This document shows, piece by piece, positions 46,099-55,577 of a DNA stretch of 64,000 nucleotides. The DNA lies in assembly GCF_028747645.1 (NCBI RefSeq), contig NZ_CP118100.1:930001-994000 (forward strand). The letters are read 5' to 3'. The stretch comes from Microbacterium esteraromaticum. GTDB taxonomy: Bacteria; Actinomycetota; Actinomycetes; Actinomycetales; Microbacteriaceae. The first letter of the stretch is position 1. Each line of letters starts with the position of its first letter. The translations under genes and the position numbers were made by a program. A model generated the notes under the pieces. That model saw only the letters and a list, made by a program, of their open reading frames with translations. It ran no database searches and was not told where the DNA came from.

Positions 46099-46171
46099 GG
46101 CTGTTGACGCAGGTGCGGGGCCGCGCCGACGTGGTCGCCCCGCACGGAGGCACAGGAAGGGAACTCCGATC

Positions 46172-46561
46172 ATGATCGTTGCAGGGCTCGTTTTGGCATC
46201 CGCTGCCGCGCTGGTGCATGTCTTCATCTTCTATCTGGAGTCCATCGCGTGGACCAGCCCGCGTGCGCGAAAGATCTTCGGCACCGGCACCGTCGAGCAG
46301 GCCAAGACGCAGAAGGAGCTCGCGTTCAATCAGGGCTTCTACAACCTCTTCCTCGCAGTCATCACCATGCTCGGAACCGTGTTCTTCGCCGCGGGCGCGC
46401 ACACGGTCGGCGCGACGCTGGTGTTCACGGGCACCGGCTCGATGGTCGCCGCGAGCCTTGTGCTGCTGCTGTCGAGCCCCGACAAAGCGGGAGCAGCGTT
46501 GAAGCAAGGCGTGATTCCGCTGCTCGGCGTCATCGCCCTGGCCCTCGGTCTCGCACTCTGA
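46172..46561 (+). CDS. DUF1304 family membrane protein
   Basis: The 129-residue protein has four hydrophobic helices and the DUF1304 pattern: LVHVFIFYLESIAWTSPRARKIFG, read in parts, and NQGFYNLFLA. Function is unknown. ATG 46172 has GGAAGGGAAC upstream. The open frame upstream to 46067 covers the tRNA-proximal spacer and is not used. Confidence 0.87.
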   Translation: MIVAGLVLASAAALVHVFIFYLESIAWTSPRARKIFGTGTVEQAKTQKELAFNQGFYNLFLAVITMLGTVFFAAGAHTVGATLVFTGTGSMVAASLVLLLSSPDKAGAALKQGVIPLLGVIALALGLAL

Positions 46562-46589
46562 CGACGCGATCGCCCCGTATGGTGGAGGG

Positions 46590-47849
46590 GTGCTCGACCT
46601 CACCGCTGAACGGAGTCCGAACGCCGACGCCCGCGCTGACGCACGTCCGCAGACGGCCGCGTGGCGGTCGCCAGAGCGTTATTGGCGCTCGCTGAGTGAT
46701 GCGACGGCGCACCTGCCAGCGCCGGTCGCGATCATCGAACAGGATGCGCTGCGGTACAACGCGCTCGATCTTCTGGTCCGTGCCGGGGGGTTGCCGATCC
46801 GCGTCGCGACGAAGTCGGTGCGCGTGCGGGCCGTGCTCGATGCCGTGCTCGCCATCCCGGGCTATCGTGGCATCCTGTCCTTCACGTTGGCCGAGGCACT
46901 GTGGCTCGCCCAGGAACACGATGACATCGTGCTCGGGTACCCCACAGTCGACCGCGCGGGGCTGGCGACGCTCGTCGCGGATGAGAAGCTCGCCTCACGC
47001 ATCACACTGATGATCGACGACATCGCTCATCTCGATCTGATCGATGCCATCGCCGCTCCGGGTAGCCGTCCCGAGGTGCGCGTTGCGATCGATGTGGATG
47101 CGTCCTTGCGTTCTGCGACCATCGGGCACGTCGGAGTACGTCGGTCTCCGTTGCACACGGCTGCCGACGTCGCCGGGTTCGCGCGTCAGGTCGTCCGCCG
47201 CCCGGGGTTCCGGCTCGTCGGGTTGCAGATGTATGAGGCCCAGATCGCCGGACAGGGCGATGCTGCGGGTGCCGATGCCCCGCTGATCCGGATGGTGCAG
47301 GCGCGCTCACGCGACGAACTGCGCCAGCGCCGTGCTGAGATCGCGGATGCCCTGCTTGGTATCGCGCCGTTGGAGTTCCTCAACGGCGGGGGAACCGGTT
47401 CGCTCGAGTTCACCGGCAGCGACCAGTCCCTGACCGAGGCGACGGCCGGCAGCGGACTGCTCGCCGGGCACCTGTTCGACGGCTATCGGTCGTTCTCGCC
47501 GGCGCCCGCGACAGCATTCGCGTTCGACGTCGTGCGCAAGCCAGAGCGCGATATCGCCACGGTACTCGGCGGCGGATGGATCGCCTCCGGCCCCGCCGCC
47601 GCCTCTCGGCAGCCCGCGCCGGTGTGGCCTCCGCGTCTGCGCACGCTCCCCAGAGAAGCAGCCGGTGAAGTGCAGACGCCGTTGCAGGGCACAGCCGCGG
47701 GCGATCTGCGGATCGGCGACCGGGTATGGTTCCGGCACGCGAAGAGCGGTGAACCCGCTGAACGCATCAACACGTACCATGTGATCGCCGACGGGACCGT
47801 CATCGGAGAGGTCCCGACGTACCGAGGAGAGGGGAAGGCCTTCCTATGA
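46590..47849 (+). CDS. PLP-dependent amino acid deaminase/aldolase (D-threonine aldolase-like)
   Basis: The 419-residue protein resembles the alanine racemase N-terminal fold of D-serine dehydratase / D-threonine aldolase-like enzymes. It has PVAIIEQDALRYN, a PLP-lysine region PIRVATKSVRVR and phosphate-binding GGGTGSLE, with a C-terminal beta domain (GDRVWFRHAKSGEPAE). The substrate is unknown. GTG 46590 is six bases after TATGGT (46578-46583), leaderless. The stop overlaps the oxidase gene start by 4 bases, so both are coupled. Confidence 0.85.
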   Translation: MLDLTAERSPNADARADARPQTAAWRSPERYWRSLSDATAHLPAPVAIIEQDALRYNALDLLVRAGGLPIRVATKSVRVRAVLDAVLAIPGYRGILSFTLAEALWLAQEHDDIVLGYPTVDRAGLATLVADEKLASRITLMIDDIAHLDLIDAIAAPGSRPEVRVAIDVDASLRSATIGHVGVRRSPLHTAADVAGFARQVVRRPGFRLVGLQMYEAQIAGQGDAAGADAPLIRMVQARSRDELRQRRAEIADALLGIAPLEFLNGGGTGSLEFTGSDQSLTEATAGSGLLAGHLFDGYRSFSPAPATAFAFDVVRKPERDIATVLGGGWIASGPAAASRQPAPVWPPRLRTLPREAAGEVQTPLQGTAAGDLRIGDRVWFRHAKSGEPAERINTYHVIADGTVIGEVPTYRGEGKAFL

Positions 47850-49159
47850 CGCGACCCGGGGGAGTCTGGCAGAACTGGGGCCGCTCAGCCACTGTGCGCC
47901 CGGTGCGCGTGGAACGGCCGCGATCCCCCGAGGGCGTGCAACGTGCGGTCAAAGCCGCCGTCTCGCAAGGCCTGACGGTGAAAGCCGTGGGCGCGAGTCA
48001 CAGCTTCACCGGTATCGCCGTCGCCCCCGGCGTGCTACTGGAGCTCGACGACCTGCAGGGTCTCGTTTCGGCGGATGCCGCCAGCGGACGGGTCACGCTG
48101 CTCGGCGGCACACGCCTGCATCGCATCCCGGGTCTGCTGCGCCATTACGGTCTCGCGATGGAGAACCTCGGCGACATCGACCGACAGTCGATCAGTGGGG
48201 CGATCTCGACGGGAACGCACGGCACCGGCACAGACTTCGGCGGGATCGCCACTCAGGTGCGCGGACTGACCCTCATCACGGCGGAGGGGGAGTTTCTGCG
48301 CATCGACGAGACGCACAACCCCGAGCTGCTGCCGGCGGCAGCACTTGGTCTCGGTGCGCTGGGCATCATCGTCGAGGTTACGCTGCAGTGCGTTCCCGCG
48401 TTCATCCTGCACGCGATCGACGAGCCCGCCCCGCTCGACGACGTGCTCGCCTCGGTGCATGAGCGCGCCGTCGCGCACGATCATTTCGAGTTCTACTGGT
48501 TCCCGCACACCGAGGTGGCGCTGACCAAGACGCAGACCCGCCTGCCGGAATCGACACGACGACAGCCGCTCCCGCGCCTCGGCAAGTGGGTGGATGAGAC
48601 GCTGCTGTCCAACGGCGTGTACCGCGTCGTGTGCGCCGCGGCGCAGGCGGTGCCGGCCATCACCCCTCGGTTCAACCGGCTTGCCGTGCAGCTGACCGGC
48701 GACCGCGAGTACACCGACCGTTCCCACACCGTGCTCACACAACGTCGCACCGTGCGCTTCCGAGAGATGGAGTACGCCCTCCCCGTCGACCAGCTGGTGC
48801 CCGCGTTCCGTGAGCTTCAGCAACTGATCGACGACCGAGGGTGGCGCATCGAGTTCCCCATCGAGGTAAGGTTCGCGACGGCCGACGACCTGTGGATGTC
48901 GACGGCGAGCGGGCGGGCCAGCGCCTATGTCGCCGTGCACCGGTACTGGCGTGCCGATCCGCGCGAGTACTTCGAGGCCGTCGAACAGATCATGCTGCAG
49001 CACGGCGGGCGCCCGCACTGGGGCAAGCTGCACACGCTCGGCGCTGAGCAGCTGCGCGAGCGCTACCCGCGGTTCGACGACTTCGTGGCGTTGCGCGACC
49101 GCCTGGATCCCGAGCGACTCTTCGGCAACCGGCATCTGGAACGCATTCTCGGCGCGTGA
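47846..49159 (+). CDS. D-arabinono-1,4-lactone oxidase family FAD oxidase
   Basis: The 437-residue protein has a FAD PCMH-type domain with GASHSFTGIA, in which His52 is the usual covalent FAD attachment site. GDIDRQSISGAISTGTHGTG follows, and the C-terminal catalytic segment RPHWGKLHTL is that of sugar-1,4-lactone and alditol oxidases. It probably oxidises a sugar acid lactone or polyol with release of H2O2. It is coupled to the upstream deaminase/aldolase gene; the joint pathway is unclear. Confidence 0.87.
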   Translation: MTRPGGVWQNWGRSATVRPVRVERPRSPEGVQRAVKAAVSQGLTVKAVGASHSFTGIAVAPGVLLELDDLQGLVSADAASGRVTLLGGTRLHRIPGLLRHYGLAMENLGDIDRQSISGAISTGTHGTGTDFGGIATQVRGLTLITAEGEFLRIDETHNPELLPAAALGLGALGIIVEVTLQCVPAFILHAIDEPAPLDDVLASVHERAVAHDHFEFYWFPHTEVALTKTQTRLPESTRRQPLPRLGKWVDETLLSNGVYRVVCAAAQAVPAITPRFNRLAVQLTGDREYTDRSHTVLTQRRTVRFREMEYALPVDQLVPAFRELQQLIDDRGWRIEFPIEVRFATADDLWMSTASGRASAYVAVHRYWRADPREYFEAVEQIMLQHGGRPHWGKLHTLGAEQLRERYPRFDDFVALRDRLDPERLFGNRHLERILGA

Positions 49160-49230
49160 CGTACCGCGCCGCCCAGCGGACGTGCAGTGACGGGCGCATA
49201 GGATGGATCTCGATCCAAGAGGGGGACCGC

Positions 49231-49797
49231 ATGGAATGGCTGTGGCCGGTACTGATCGTCGTCGGCGTGCTGGTGCTCGTCGGTATCTATCTCTGGTCGA
49301 CGTACAACTCGCTGGTGCAGCTCAACGTCCGCGTCGATGAAGCCTGGAGCGGCATCACCGTGCAGCTCAAGCGGCGCGCCGACCTGATCCCCAACCTCAT
49401 CGAGACGGTGCGCGGTTATGCGGCGCATGAGAAGGCCGTCTTCGAAGGAGTGACGCGCGCACGCGCCGAAACCCTTTCTGCCAGCGGCCCGGCTGAGGCC
49501 GGCGTCGCCGAAGGTCACCTGCAGCAGGCGCTGCGCAGTCTGTTCGCCGTCGCCGAGGCATATCCGCAACTTCAGGCGAGCCAGAACTACCTGCAGTTGC
49601 AGCACTCGCTCGTCGATACCGAGGACAAGATCCAGGCGGCCCGTCGCTACTACAACGGTGGCGTGCGCGAGCTGAACACGAAGATCAAGGTCTTCCCGAA
49701 CAACATGTTCGCCCGGGGGATCGGCTTCAACGAGCGCGAGTTCTTCGAGGTCGCCGACGACGGTGCGGTTTCGGAACCGCCGCGCGTCCAGTTCTGA
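49231..49797 (+). CDS. LemA family protein
   Basis: The 188-residue protein has an N-terminal transmembrane helix (about 4-22), then the LemA pattern YNSLVQLNVRVDEAWSGI, QLKRRADLIPNLIETVRGYA and KIQAARRYYNGGVRELN. It has a mostly extracellular helical bundle. Function is unknown. ATG 49231 follows AAGAGGGGG; the frame upstream is open but outside the family region. A TAGGAT -10-like box lies at 49199-49204. Confidence 0.92.
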   Translation: MEWLWPVLIVVGVLVLVGIYLWSTYNSLVQLNVRVDEAWSGITVQLKRRADLIPNLIETVRGYAAHEKAVFEGVTRARAETLSASGPAEAGVAEGHLQQALRSLFAVAEAYPQLQASQNYLQLQHSLVDTEDKIQAARRYYNGGVRELNTKIKVFPNNMFARGIGFNEREFFEVADDGAVSEPPRVQF

Positions 49798-49835
49798 GCC
49801 GCGAACTCAGCACTTTTCTTCTGCCAGCAGAAGCT

Positions 49836-51131
49836 TCAGATCGCGCTGACCGCTTCACGCGGGTGCTCGTGCCGATCGACCGGCGTCTCCTGTCCGTGCA
49901 TGGCGCGCGCGATAGCATCCGAGGCATCGCCCCAGCCCGAGACGCTCAGACGTTCCAATCCCTGCCAACGCGCCGCGCGCACCAACTCTTCCGCCACACG
50001 GGGAGCGTCGCTCTCGGCGACGGCGTGCGGTTCCCACCAAGCCGACTGCACACGCAACACCGACGCCGCACGGTCGGCCTTCAGATCGACGCGGGCGACG
50101 ATCCGGTCACCGACCAGAACAGGTAGCGAGTAGTAGCCGTAGCGGCGCTTCGCCGCGGGCACGTAGATCTCGATGCGATAGTCGAGTTCGAAGACGCGCA
50201 GCGCACGATCCCGGAACCAGATCACCGGATCGAACGGCGTCAGCAGCGCGGCTCGGTCGATGCGCCGAGCAACCACGGCGTCGCGGTGCCGCCACGCGGG
50301 CAGAGGTCGACCGCTGCGCTCCCAGCCGCGCACCGACACCGGCTCGAGCTCACCGGAATCGACGAGCTCCTCGACCGCGGCGCGCACTCCGGCCTGATCC
50401 CGCAGCCGGTAGTAGTCGTTGAGATCGGCCACCGTCGCGACGCCGTACGAGCGCGCAGCGCGGCGCACCAGTTCGCGCACCGCATCGGCCCGCTCAATGG
50501 TCGTGTTGCGCACCTCGGCCGGGATGACCTGCTCAGCAAGGCCGTAACGGCGCTCGAACCCGATGCGTCCGGCGATCGCGACCTCGCCGCACCGCCACAG
50601 ATGCTCCAGAGCGAGCTTCGCGTCGTCCCAGTCCCACCAACTGCCGCGTTCCCGGGGTGCGTCGTCGCGCAGATCGGCGGGACGTAGCGGTCCGCGATCG
50701 CGCAACTCCGCGCGCACCCAGTCGAGGGTACGGGTATGCACGTGACCCCACTCGTCGGGGGAGGAGATCCGTTGCTGCCAGCCGCGCATGCGGAATCCCC
50801 ACAACGGCCAGTCGTCGACGGGCATGAACGTCGCCTCGTGCGCGAGGTACTCGACGTAGTGGGTGGTGCGCGACAGGAACGTGCGATCCAGCATCGACGT
50901 CGGATACGCACCCAGCCGCGAGAACATCGGCATGTAGTGCGAGCGCGCGAACACATTCACCGAGTCGATCTGCAGCACACCGAGCCGATCCATCGTGCGG
51001 TGGAAGTGTCTGGGGGCGACGGCCGCGGGCATCCGACGTGAGAATCCCTGCGCCGCGAGAGTGATGCGCCGGGCTTCGGATGCTGTCAGCGTGTCCGCGC
51101 CGCGGCGCGGCGGCGTGCCGGTGGGTGTCAT
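49836..51131 (-). CDS. YcaQ/AlkZ-like winged-helix DNA glycosylase
   Basis: The 431-residue protein has the HTH_42 (YcaQ) arrangement: SEARRITLAAQGF, MDRLGVLQIDSVNVFARSHY and the YLAHEATFMPVDDWPLWGFR block. The QID at about residue 55 matches the Q-phi-D catalytic motif of YcaQ-type glycosylases, which unhook interstrand DNA crosslinks. ATG 51131 is six bases after TAGCCT on the minus strand, leaderless. It is divergent from the AI-2E transporter gene. Confidence 0.86.
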   Translation of the reverse strand: MTPTGTPPRRGADTLTASEARRITLAAQGFSRRMPAAVAPRHFHRTMDRLGVLQIDSVNVFARSHYMPMFSRLGAYPTSMLDRTFLSRTTHYVEYLAHEATFMPVDDWPLWGFRMRGWQQRISSPDEWGHVHTRTLDWVRAELRDRGPLRPADLRDDAPRERGSWWDWDDAKLALEHLWRCGEVAIAGRIGFERRYGLAEQVIPAEVRNTTIERADAVRELVRRAARSYGVATVADLNDYYRLRDQAGVRAAVEELVDSGELEPVSVRGWERSGRPLPAWRHRDAVVARRIDRAALLTPFDPVIWFRDRALRVFELDYRIEIYVPAAKRRYGYYSLPVLVGDRIVARVDLKADRAASVLRVQSAWWEPHAVAESDAPRVAEELVRAARWQGLERLSVSGWGDASDAIARAMHGQETPVDRHEHPREAVSAI

Positions 51132-51200
51132 GCGGCCAGGCTAGCGGGCACCGCCGACATGGTTCCGGAACGCTCAGGTGCGCGTAAGTAGAATTGCACA

Positions 51201-52397
51201 ATGAGCGACAACCCCAGGCCGAGGTTCCGCAATCCGTTCCGTCATGAGCCGCCGTCCACTCATCGAACCGTGCAGATCGAGTCCGATGAGGCCGTGCCGT
51301 GGCCGCTACGTGTGACGGCCGCCTACTCGTGGCGTCTGCTGGTCATCGCCGGCGCAGTCGCACTGTTCATCTGGCTGGTCATGCTGCTCAAGCTGCTGGT
51401 GATCCCACTGATGATCGGCATTCTCATCACCGCGCTGGTGTGGCCCGGCTTCCAGCTGATGGTGCGCGCTCGCTTTCCCCGGTGGCTCGCGATCACGCTC
51501 ACCATCGTGGGCACGCTCGGCATCGTCGTCGGGCTCTTCTGGTTGGTGATCTGGCAGGTTCGACTTGAGCTGCCGGATGTTCAGACCAAGACGGAAGGCG
51601 CACTGCAGCAGCTCCGCACCTTCCTTCTCGAAGGTCCTCTGCACCTGTCGGCCGAACAGATCGACTCATTTATCCAGGACGGCCTCAACTTGCTCACCGA
51701 GCAAGCGTCGCTGCTGTGGAACGCGGCTGGAGCGGTCACCGGCACTGCCGCTCACATCGTGACCGGAACGCTGCTGGCGCTGTTCATTCTCATCTGCCTG
51801 CTCGCCGATGGTGGGGGGATCTGGCGGTGGACTCTGAAGGTGTTCCCCCGCCGCGCGCGCACGGCCGTCGACGCCGCCGCGACCAACGGTTGGGCGACGG
51901 TCGTCAACTACGCTCGCACCCAGCTCGCTGTCGCCGCGATCGACGCTGTCGGCATCGGAGTCGGGGCGGCACTGCTCGGCGTGCCGCTGGCGATACCGGT
52001 AGCTGTGCTCGTGTTTCTCGGAGCCTTCGTGCCCATTGTTGGAGCCGTGCTCACCGGGGCCGTCGCGGTCTTCCTCGCGTTGGTCTACAACGGCTGGTGG
52101 ATCGCGGTCGCGATGCTCGGCGTCGTGCTGCTGGTGCAGCAGGTCGAGGGGCACATCCTGCAACCCATCATGATGGGTGCAGCGGTGAAGGTTCACCCGC
52201 TCGCCGTGGTTCTCGTGGTCGCCGGGGGAGCGATGATCGCCGGAATCCCCGGCGCACTGTTCGCCGTGCCGCTTGCCGCGTTCATCAACGTCGCCGCCGT
52301 GACCATCAGCACTGGTGCGTGGCGCACCGGTGAGGAACCTCAAGCAGACCTGATCTGGAGCACTGTGCCGCGTGAGCGACCGAGGAGGAACCGATGA
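51201..52397 (+). CDS. AI-2E family transporter (PerM-like)
   Basis: The 398-residue protein has a charged N-terminus and about eight helices. The segments VEGHILQPIMMGAAVKVHPLAVVL, read in parts, and LGAFVPIVGAVLTGAVAVFLAL identify the AI-2E transporter family. Members export various solutes or act as Na/H antiporters, and the name does not prove AI-2 transport, although luxS is nearby. TAGAAT (51189-51194) lies six bases before ATG 51201, leaderless. It overlaps ilvA by 4 bases. Confidence 0.9.
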   Translation: MSDNPRPRFRNPFRHEPPSTHRTVQIESDEAVPWPLRVTAAYSWRLLVIAGAVALFIWLVMLLKLLVIPLMIGILITALVWPGFQLMVRARFPRWLAITLTIVGTLGIVVGLFWLVIWQVRLELPDVQTKTEGALQQLRTFLLEGPLHLSAEQIDSFIQDGLNLLTEQASLLWNAAGAVTGTAAHIVTGTLLALFILICLLADGGGIWRWTLKVFPRRARTAVDAAATNGWATVVNYARTQLAVAAIDAVGIGVGAALLGVPLAIPVAVLVFLGAFVPIVGAVLTGAVAVFLALVYNGWWIAVAMLGVVLLVQQVEGHILQPIMMGAAVKVHPLAVVLVVAGGAMIAGIPGALFAVPLAAFINVAAVTISTGAWRTGEEPQADLIWSTVPRERPRRNR

Positions 52398-53623
52398 CCG
52401 CCGCCCCGAGCCTGGCCGAGTTCAGAGCCGCAGCAGACAGCCTGGACGGGGTGATCTCGCACACTCCTATCGAGCTCTCCCGCATGCTCAGCGATTCGCT
52501 CGGCGCGCCGGTGCTGCTGAAGATGGAGAACCTGCAGCGCACCGGATCGTTCAAGATCCGTGGGGCGACCTACCGCCTGGCGCAGCTGACGGCTGAGGAG
52601 CGCCTGCGCGGCGTCGTCGCGGCGTCGGCAGGGAACCACGCGCAGGGCGTCGCGCTGGCCGCGCAGTCGCTCGGCATCCCGGCGACGATCTTCATGCCGC
52701 TCGGTGTGCCCGTCCCGAAGCTGTTGGCCACCCGTGGCTACGGTGCTGAGGTCGTGCTCGAAGGCGAGACCGTGGCGACCTCGCTGCGGCTGGCGGCCGA
52801 GTTCGCCGAGCGCACCGGCGCGGTTCTGATCCATCCCTTCGACCACCGCGACGTGGTGATCGGCCAGGGCACACTCGGACTCGAAGTGTTCGAGGACGTG
52901 CCTGACGTCGACACCGTGGTGATGGGGATCGGGGGAGGCGGTCTGATCGCCGGTGTCGCCGCGGCCATCAAACAGGCTGCGGCCGAGGCCGGACGCACGG
53001 TGCGCATCGTCGGCGTGCAGGCAGAGAATGCCGCGGCAATGCCGTTGTCGCTCGCGGCCGGGCACCCGGTCGAGATCCAGACACAGCCGACGATCGCGGA
53101 CGGCATCCTGGTCGCCCAGCCGGGGGCGGTGCCCTTCGAGATCATCAACGAGCTCGTCGACGAGGTCGTCACGGTGTCGGAGGACGATATCGCCCGAGCG
53201 CTGCTGGTGCTGCTCGAACACGCCAAGGTCGTCGTCGAGCCGGCAGGTGCGGTCGGCGTGGCCGCGATCCTGGCGGGCAAGGTGAAAGCCACCGGCACGA
53301 CCGTGCCGATCCTCTCGGGCGGCAACATCGATCCGATGCTGTTGCAGCGCGTCGTCGCGCACGGTCTCGCGGCCTCGGGCCGCTACGCCACCGTGCGCAT
53401 CCCTTTGCCCGACCGCCCCGGTCAGCTCGCCAAGGTCTCAGAGATCCTCTCCCAGGTGGGGGCGAACGTCATGGAAGTGCTGCACACGCGGCACGGGCAC
53501 GGCCTGCAGATCAGTGACATGATCCTGCAGTTGTCCATCGAGACCCGCGGACCGGAACACACGCAGCTCGCGTTCGACGCGCTGCGCGCCGCGGGGTTCG
53601 AACCCTCCGTGATGCCGGACTGA
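52394..53623 (+). CDS. ilvA: Threonine ammonia-lyase (threonine dehydratase)
   Basis: The 409-residue protein is a PLP enzyme with Lys54 in RTGSFKIRGA, SAGNHAQG and the phosphate loop GIGGGGLIAG. An ACT domain is at the C-terminus (from about residue 330, VRIPLPDRPGQLAKVSEIL). It deaminates threonine to 2-oxobutanoate, the first step to isoleucine. A single ACT domain resembles the short actinobacterial form rather than E. coli IlvA with its longer regulatory part. Confidence 0.93.
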   Translation: MTAAPSLAEFRAAADSLDGVISHTPIELSRMLSDSLGAPVLLKMENLQRTGSFKIRGATYRLAQLTAEERLRGVVAASAGNHAQGVALAAQSLGIPATIFMPLGVPVPKLLATRGYGAEVVLEGETVATSLRLAAEFAERTGAVLIHPFDHRDVVIGQGTLGLEVFEDVPDVDTVVMGIGGGGLIAGVAAAIKQAAAEAGRTVRIVGVQAENAAAMPLSLAAGHPVEIQTQPTIADGILVAQPGAVPFEIINELVDEVVTVSEDDIARALLVLLEHAKVVVEPAGAVGVAAILAGKVKATGTTVPILSGGNIDPMLLQRVVAHGLAASGRYATVRIPLPDRPGQLAKVSEILSQVGANVMEVLHTRHGHGLQISDMILQLSIETRGPEHTQLAFDALRAAGFEPSVMPD

Positions 53624-53648
53624 TCGGCTCGCCGACCGCAAGCACGAA

Positions 53649-53691
53649 ACACGGCGGGACGCGCATCCTAGGGATGCGCATCCCGCCGTGT
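53649..53691. terminator. Bidirectional terminator between ilvA and greA
   Basis: Arms of 20 bp (53649-53668 and 53672-53691) pair at 19 of 20 positions around a 3-base loop. The hairpin lies between the convergent ilvA and greA genes, 26 and 18 bases from their stop codons. Confidence 0.85.
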
Positions 53692-53708
53692 CGCTGTCCT
53701 GCGGCGGG

Positions 53709-54197
53709 TCAGCCGGTGTAGGTCTCGACGCCGATGATCTCGACGGCGATCGCCCGGCCGTTGGGCGCCTCATAGCTCGACTTCGCGCCGATCTTGAGGC
53801 CCATGATGGCCTGACCGAGCGGGCTGGCCTCGCTGTAGACGTCGAGGTCGCCACTCGCCTCGATCTCACGGCTGCCGAGCAGGAAGACCTCTTCGTCTCC
53901 GGCGATGAGCGCGGTCACGACGGTGCCCGGCTCGACGATGCCACGACTGGTAGGCGCCTCGCCGACCTTGGCGGTCTTCAGCAGCTGCTGCAGGGTGCGG
54001 ATGCGCGCCTCCTGCTTGCCCTGCTCATCCTTGGCGGCGTGGTATCCGCCGTTCTCCTTGAGGTCGCCTTCTTCGCGGGCGGCTTCGATGCGCGCCGCGA
54101 TCTCGTCGCGGCCGACGGTCGAGAGGTGTTCGAGTTCTTCGACGAGGCGGTCGTATGCCTCCTGCGTGAGGAACGGTACCTGAGCGTCTGTGGACAC
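53709..54197 (-). CDS. greA: Transcription elongation factor GreA
   Basis: The 162-residue protein has the GreA coiled coil with acidic tip (ARIEAAREEGDLKENGGYHAAK) and the C-terminal FKBP-like domain (SPLGQAIMGLKIGA). It stimulates transcript cleavage by backtracked RNA polymerase. GTG 54195-54197 follows GAAGGAG, giving VSTDAQVPFLTQEAYD. The frame is open upstream, but that part runs into the terminator hairpin. Confidence 0.96.
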   Translation of the reverse strand: MSTDAQVPFLTQEAYDRLVEELEHLSTVGRDEIAARIEAAREEGDLKENGGYHAAKDEQGKQEARIRTLQQLLKTAKVGEAPTSRGIVEPGTVVTALIAGDEEVFLLGSREIEASGDLDVYSEASPLGQAIMGLKIGAKSSYEAPNGRAIAVEIIGVETYTG

Positions 54198-54273
54198 AGC
54201 GTGCTCCTTCGTGCGGGCCCCTTCAGGGGCTTGAGGACTCCGGGACGTCAACCGACTCCCGGGAATATGCCAA

Positions 54274-54299
54274 GACGCCCCGGCACGGGCCGGGGCGTC
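54274..54299 (-). terminator. Terminator of the DUF4307 gene
   Basis: Arms GACGCCCCGG (54274-54283) and CCGGGGCGTC (54290-54299) form a 10-bp stem, extended by partial pairing in the loop. It lies 20 bases after the stop of the minus-strand DUF4307 gene and before greA. Confidence 0.75.
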
Positions 54300-54318
54300 G
54301 GTCATCTTGGGGTTGATT

Positions 54319-54705
54319 CTAAGCGACCCAGCAGGACTTCACCAAACCCGTGGTGGCCTCGGCGACGGTCGGGATGCTGACGTTGACCGCGCTGGTGTGC
54401 TCATCCGAGGCCGAGAACTCGACGATCTTCCAACCGACGACGCCGAACTCGACATCGAGTGCCTCGACCGCGCAGGCGACGTCCGCGCCGCGGGGTGCCG
54501 TGTACTGGAATGTGAGATCGACGCGGTGCTCATCGACCACCGAGAAGCCGAGGTCATCAGCATCCACGGCATTCATCTGACTCGAGACGGTGATCCATCC
54601 GAAGTACGCCACCACGGCGGCGGCGAGAATGCCGCCGATGATCCAGAGCAACGGTCGGCGACCGGTGCGGCCGTATCGCTCATCGAGTTCGCGTGCGGTG
54701 GTCAC
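54319..54705 (-). CDS. DUF4307 family membrane protein
   Basis: The 128-residue protein has one transmembrane helix (about residues 19-40) and an extracytoplasmic domain with two Cys (CAVEALDVEFG and the final KSCWVA) that could form a disulfide. DUF4307 proteins usually lie near greA and mca in actinobacteria; mca is not seen here. GTG 54705 has AGGAG upstream. Function is unknown. Confidence 0.87.
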   Translation of the reverse strand: MTTARELDERYGRTGRRPLLWIIGGILAAAVVAYFGWITVSSQMNAVDADDLGFSVVDEHRVDLTFQYTAPRGADVACAVEALDVEFGVVGWKIVEFSASDEHTSAVNVSIPTVAEATTGLVKSCWVA

Positions 54706-54779
54706 GGGTCTCCTGTGTCTCGAGCGGCGGATAGGCTGGTACTCCCAGGGTATTCGACCTGCGGAGAAAAGGCGGACTC

Positions 54780-55028
54780 ATGATCCTGTTCGGCGAGCAG
54801 ACCCCGATGCCGACGCCCACGATGACAGTCGATCCCGATTCGGTGACGCCCGGTTTCGCGGGCTTCGCGATCATCGTGCTGATCGTCGTCGCCGTCATCC
54901 TGCTCGTGTGGGACATGAACCGCCGCATCCGCCGGGTGCGCTACCGCGAAGAGATCCGCGAAGAGCTGGATGCTGAAGAGGCGGCCCAGCGGGAGGCATC
55001 CGACGACGAGGGCGACGCGCGCGCCTGA
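54780..55028 (+). CDS. Small single-span membrane protein
   Basis: The 82-residue protein has a short N-terminal extracellular part, one helix (about 25-45, FAGFAIIVLIVVAVILLVWD) and an acidic cytoplasmic tail rich in Glu, Asp and Ala. I do not recognise its function; a similar small gene often lies beside greA in actinobacteria. ATG 54780 is preceded by GGAGAAAAGG. TAGGCT at 54732-54737 may be its -10 box. Confidence 0.78.
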   Translation: MILFGEQTPMPTPTMTVDPDSVTPGFAGFAIIVLIVVAVILLVWDMNRRIRRVRYREEIREELDAEEAAQREASDDEGDARA

Positions 55029-55037
55029 CGTCGCCGG

Positions 55038-55511
55038 TCAGACGCCGACGCGTGCGAACGCGTCGAGGCTGATCCCCTGATCGAGGATGCGCTGCGACCA
55101 TGCCTTTGCGGAGTGCAGGCTGTGGTCGCGGTAGTTGCCGCACTCCACGGCCGAGACACCGGGTACATCACTCCACTCGGCGGGCCCCGCGATGAACTCG
55201 AGTCCGGCGCGGATCGCGGTCACGACATCGGCAACTGCCGGTTCGCCCCACATGATCAGGTGGAAACCGGTGCGGCAGCCGAACGGCGAGATGTCGATGA
55301 CACCGTCGATGTGGTCCCGCAGCACGCTCGCCAGCGTGTGCTCGATGGTGTGCAGCCCCGCCGTGGGGATCTCACCCTCGTTGGGCTGAACGAACCGCAC
55401 GTCGAAGTTCGAGATGGCATCGCCCTTCGGACCGTGCTCGACGCCGATCAGGCGCACGTAGGGGGCGATGACTGCGGTGTGATCGAGGGTGAAGCTCTCG
55501 ACGTCGGCCAT
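55038..55511 (-). CDS. luxS: S-ribosylhomocysteine lyase
   Basis: The 157-residue protein has zinc ligands His54 and His58 (HTIEH) and Cys124, with FGCRTGFHL containing the catalytic Cys79. It converts S-ribosylhomocysteine to homocysteine and DPD, the precursor of AI-2. ATG follows AAGGAG. It is not adjacent to a Pfs nucleosidase gene here. Whether AI-2 acts as a signal in this organism or LuxS only recycles methyl donors is not shown. Confidence 0.95.
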   Translation of the reverse strand: MADVESFTLDHTAVIAPYVRLIGVEHGPKGDAISNFDVRFVQPNEGEIPTAGLHTIEHTLASVLRDHIDGVIDISPFGCRTGFHLIMWGEPAVADVVTAIRAGLEFIAGPAEWSDVPGVSAVECGNYRDHSLHSAKAWSQRILDQGISLDAFARVGV

Positions 55512-55577
55512 GGGATGCTCCTTGCTGCGGGGTGTCTCTCGAGCGTAGTCGCGTGGCCGCGTGCGAGGGACAGCGGG

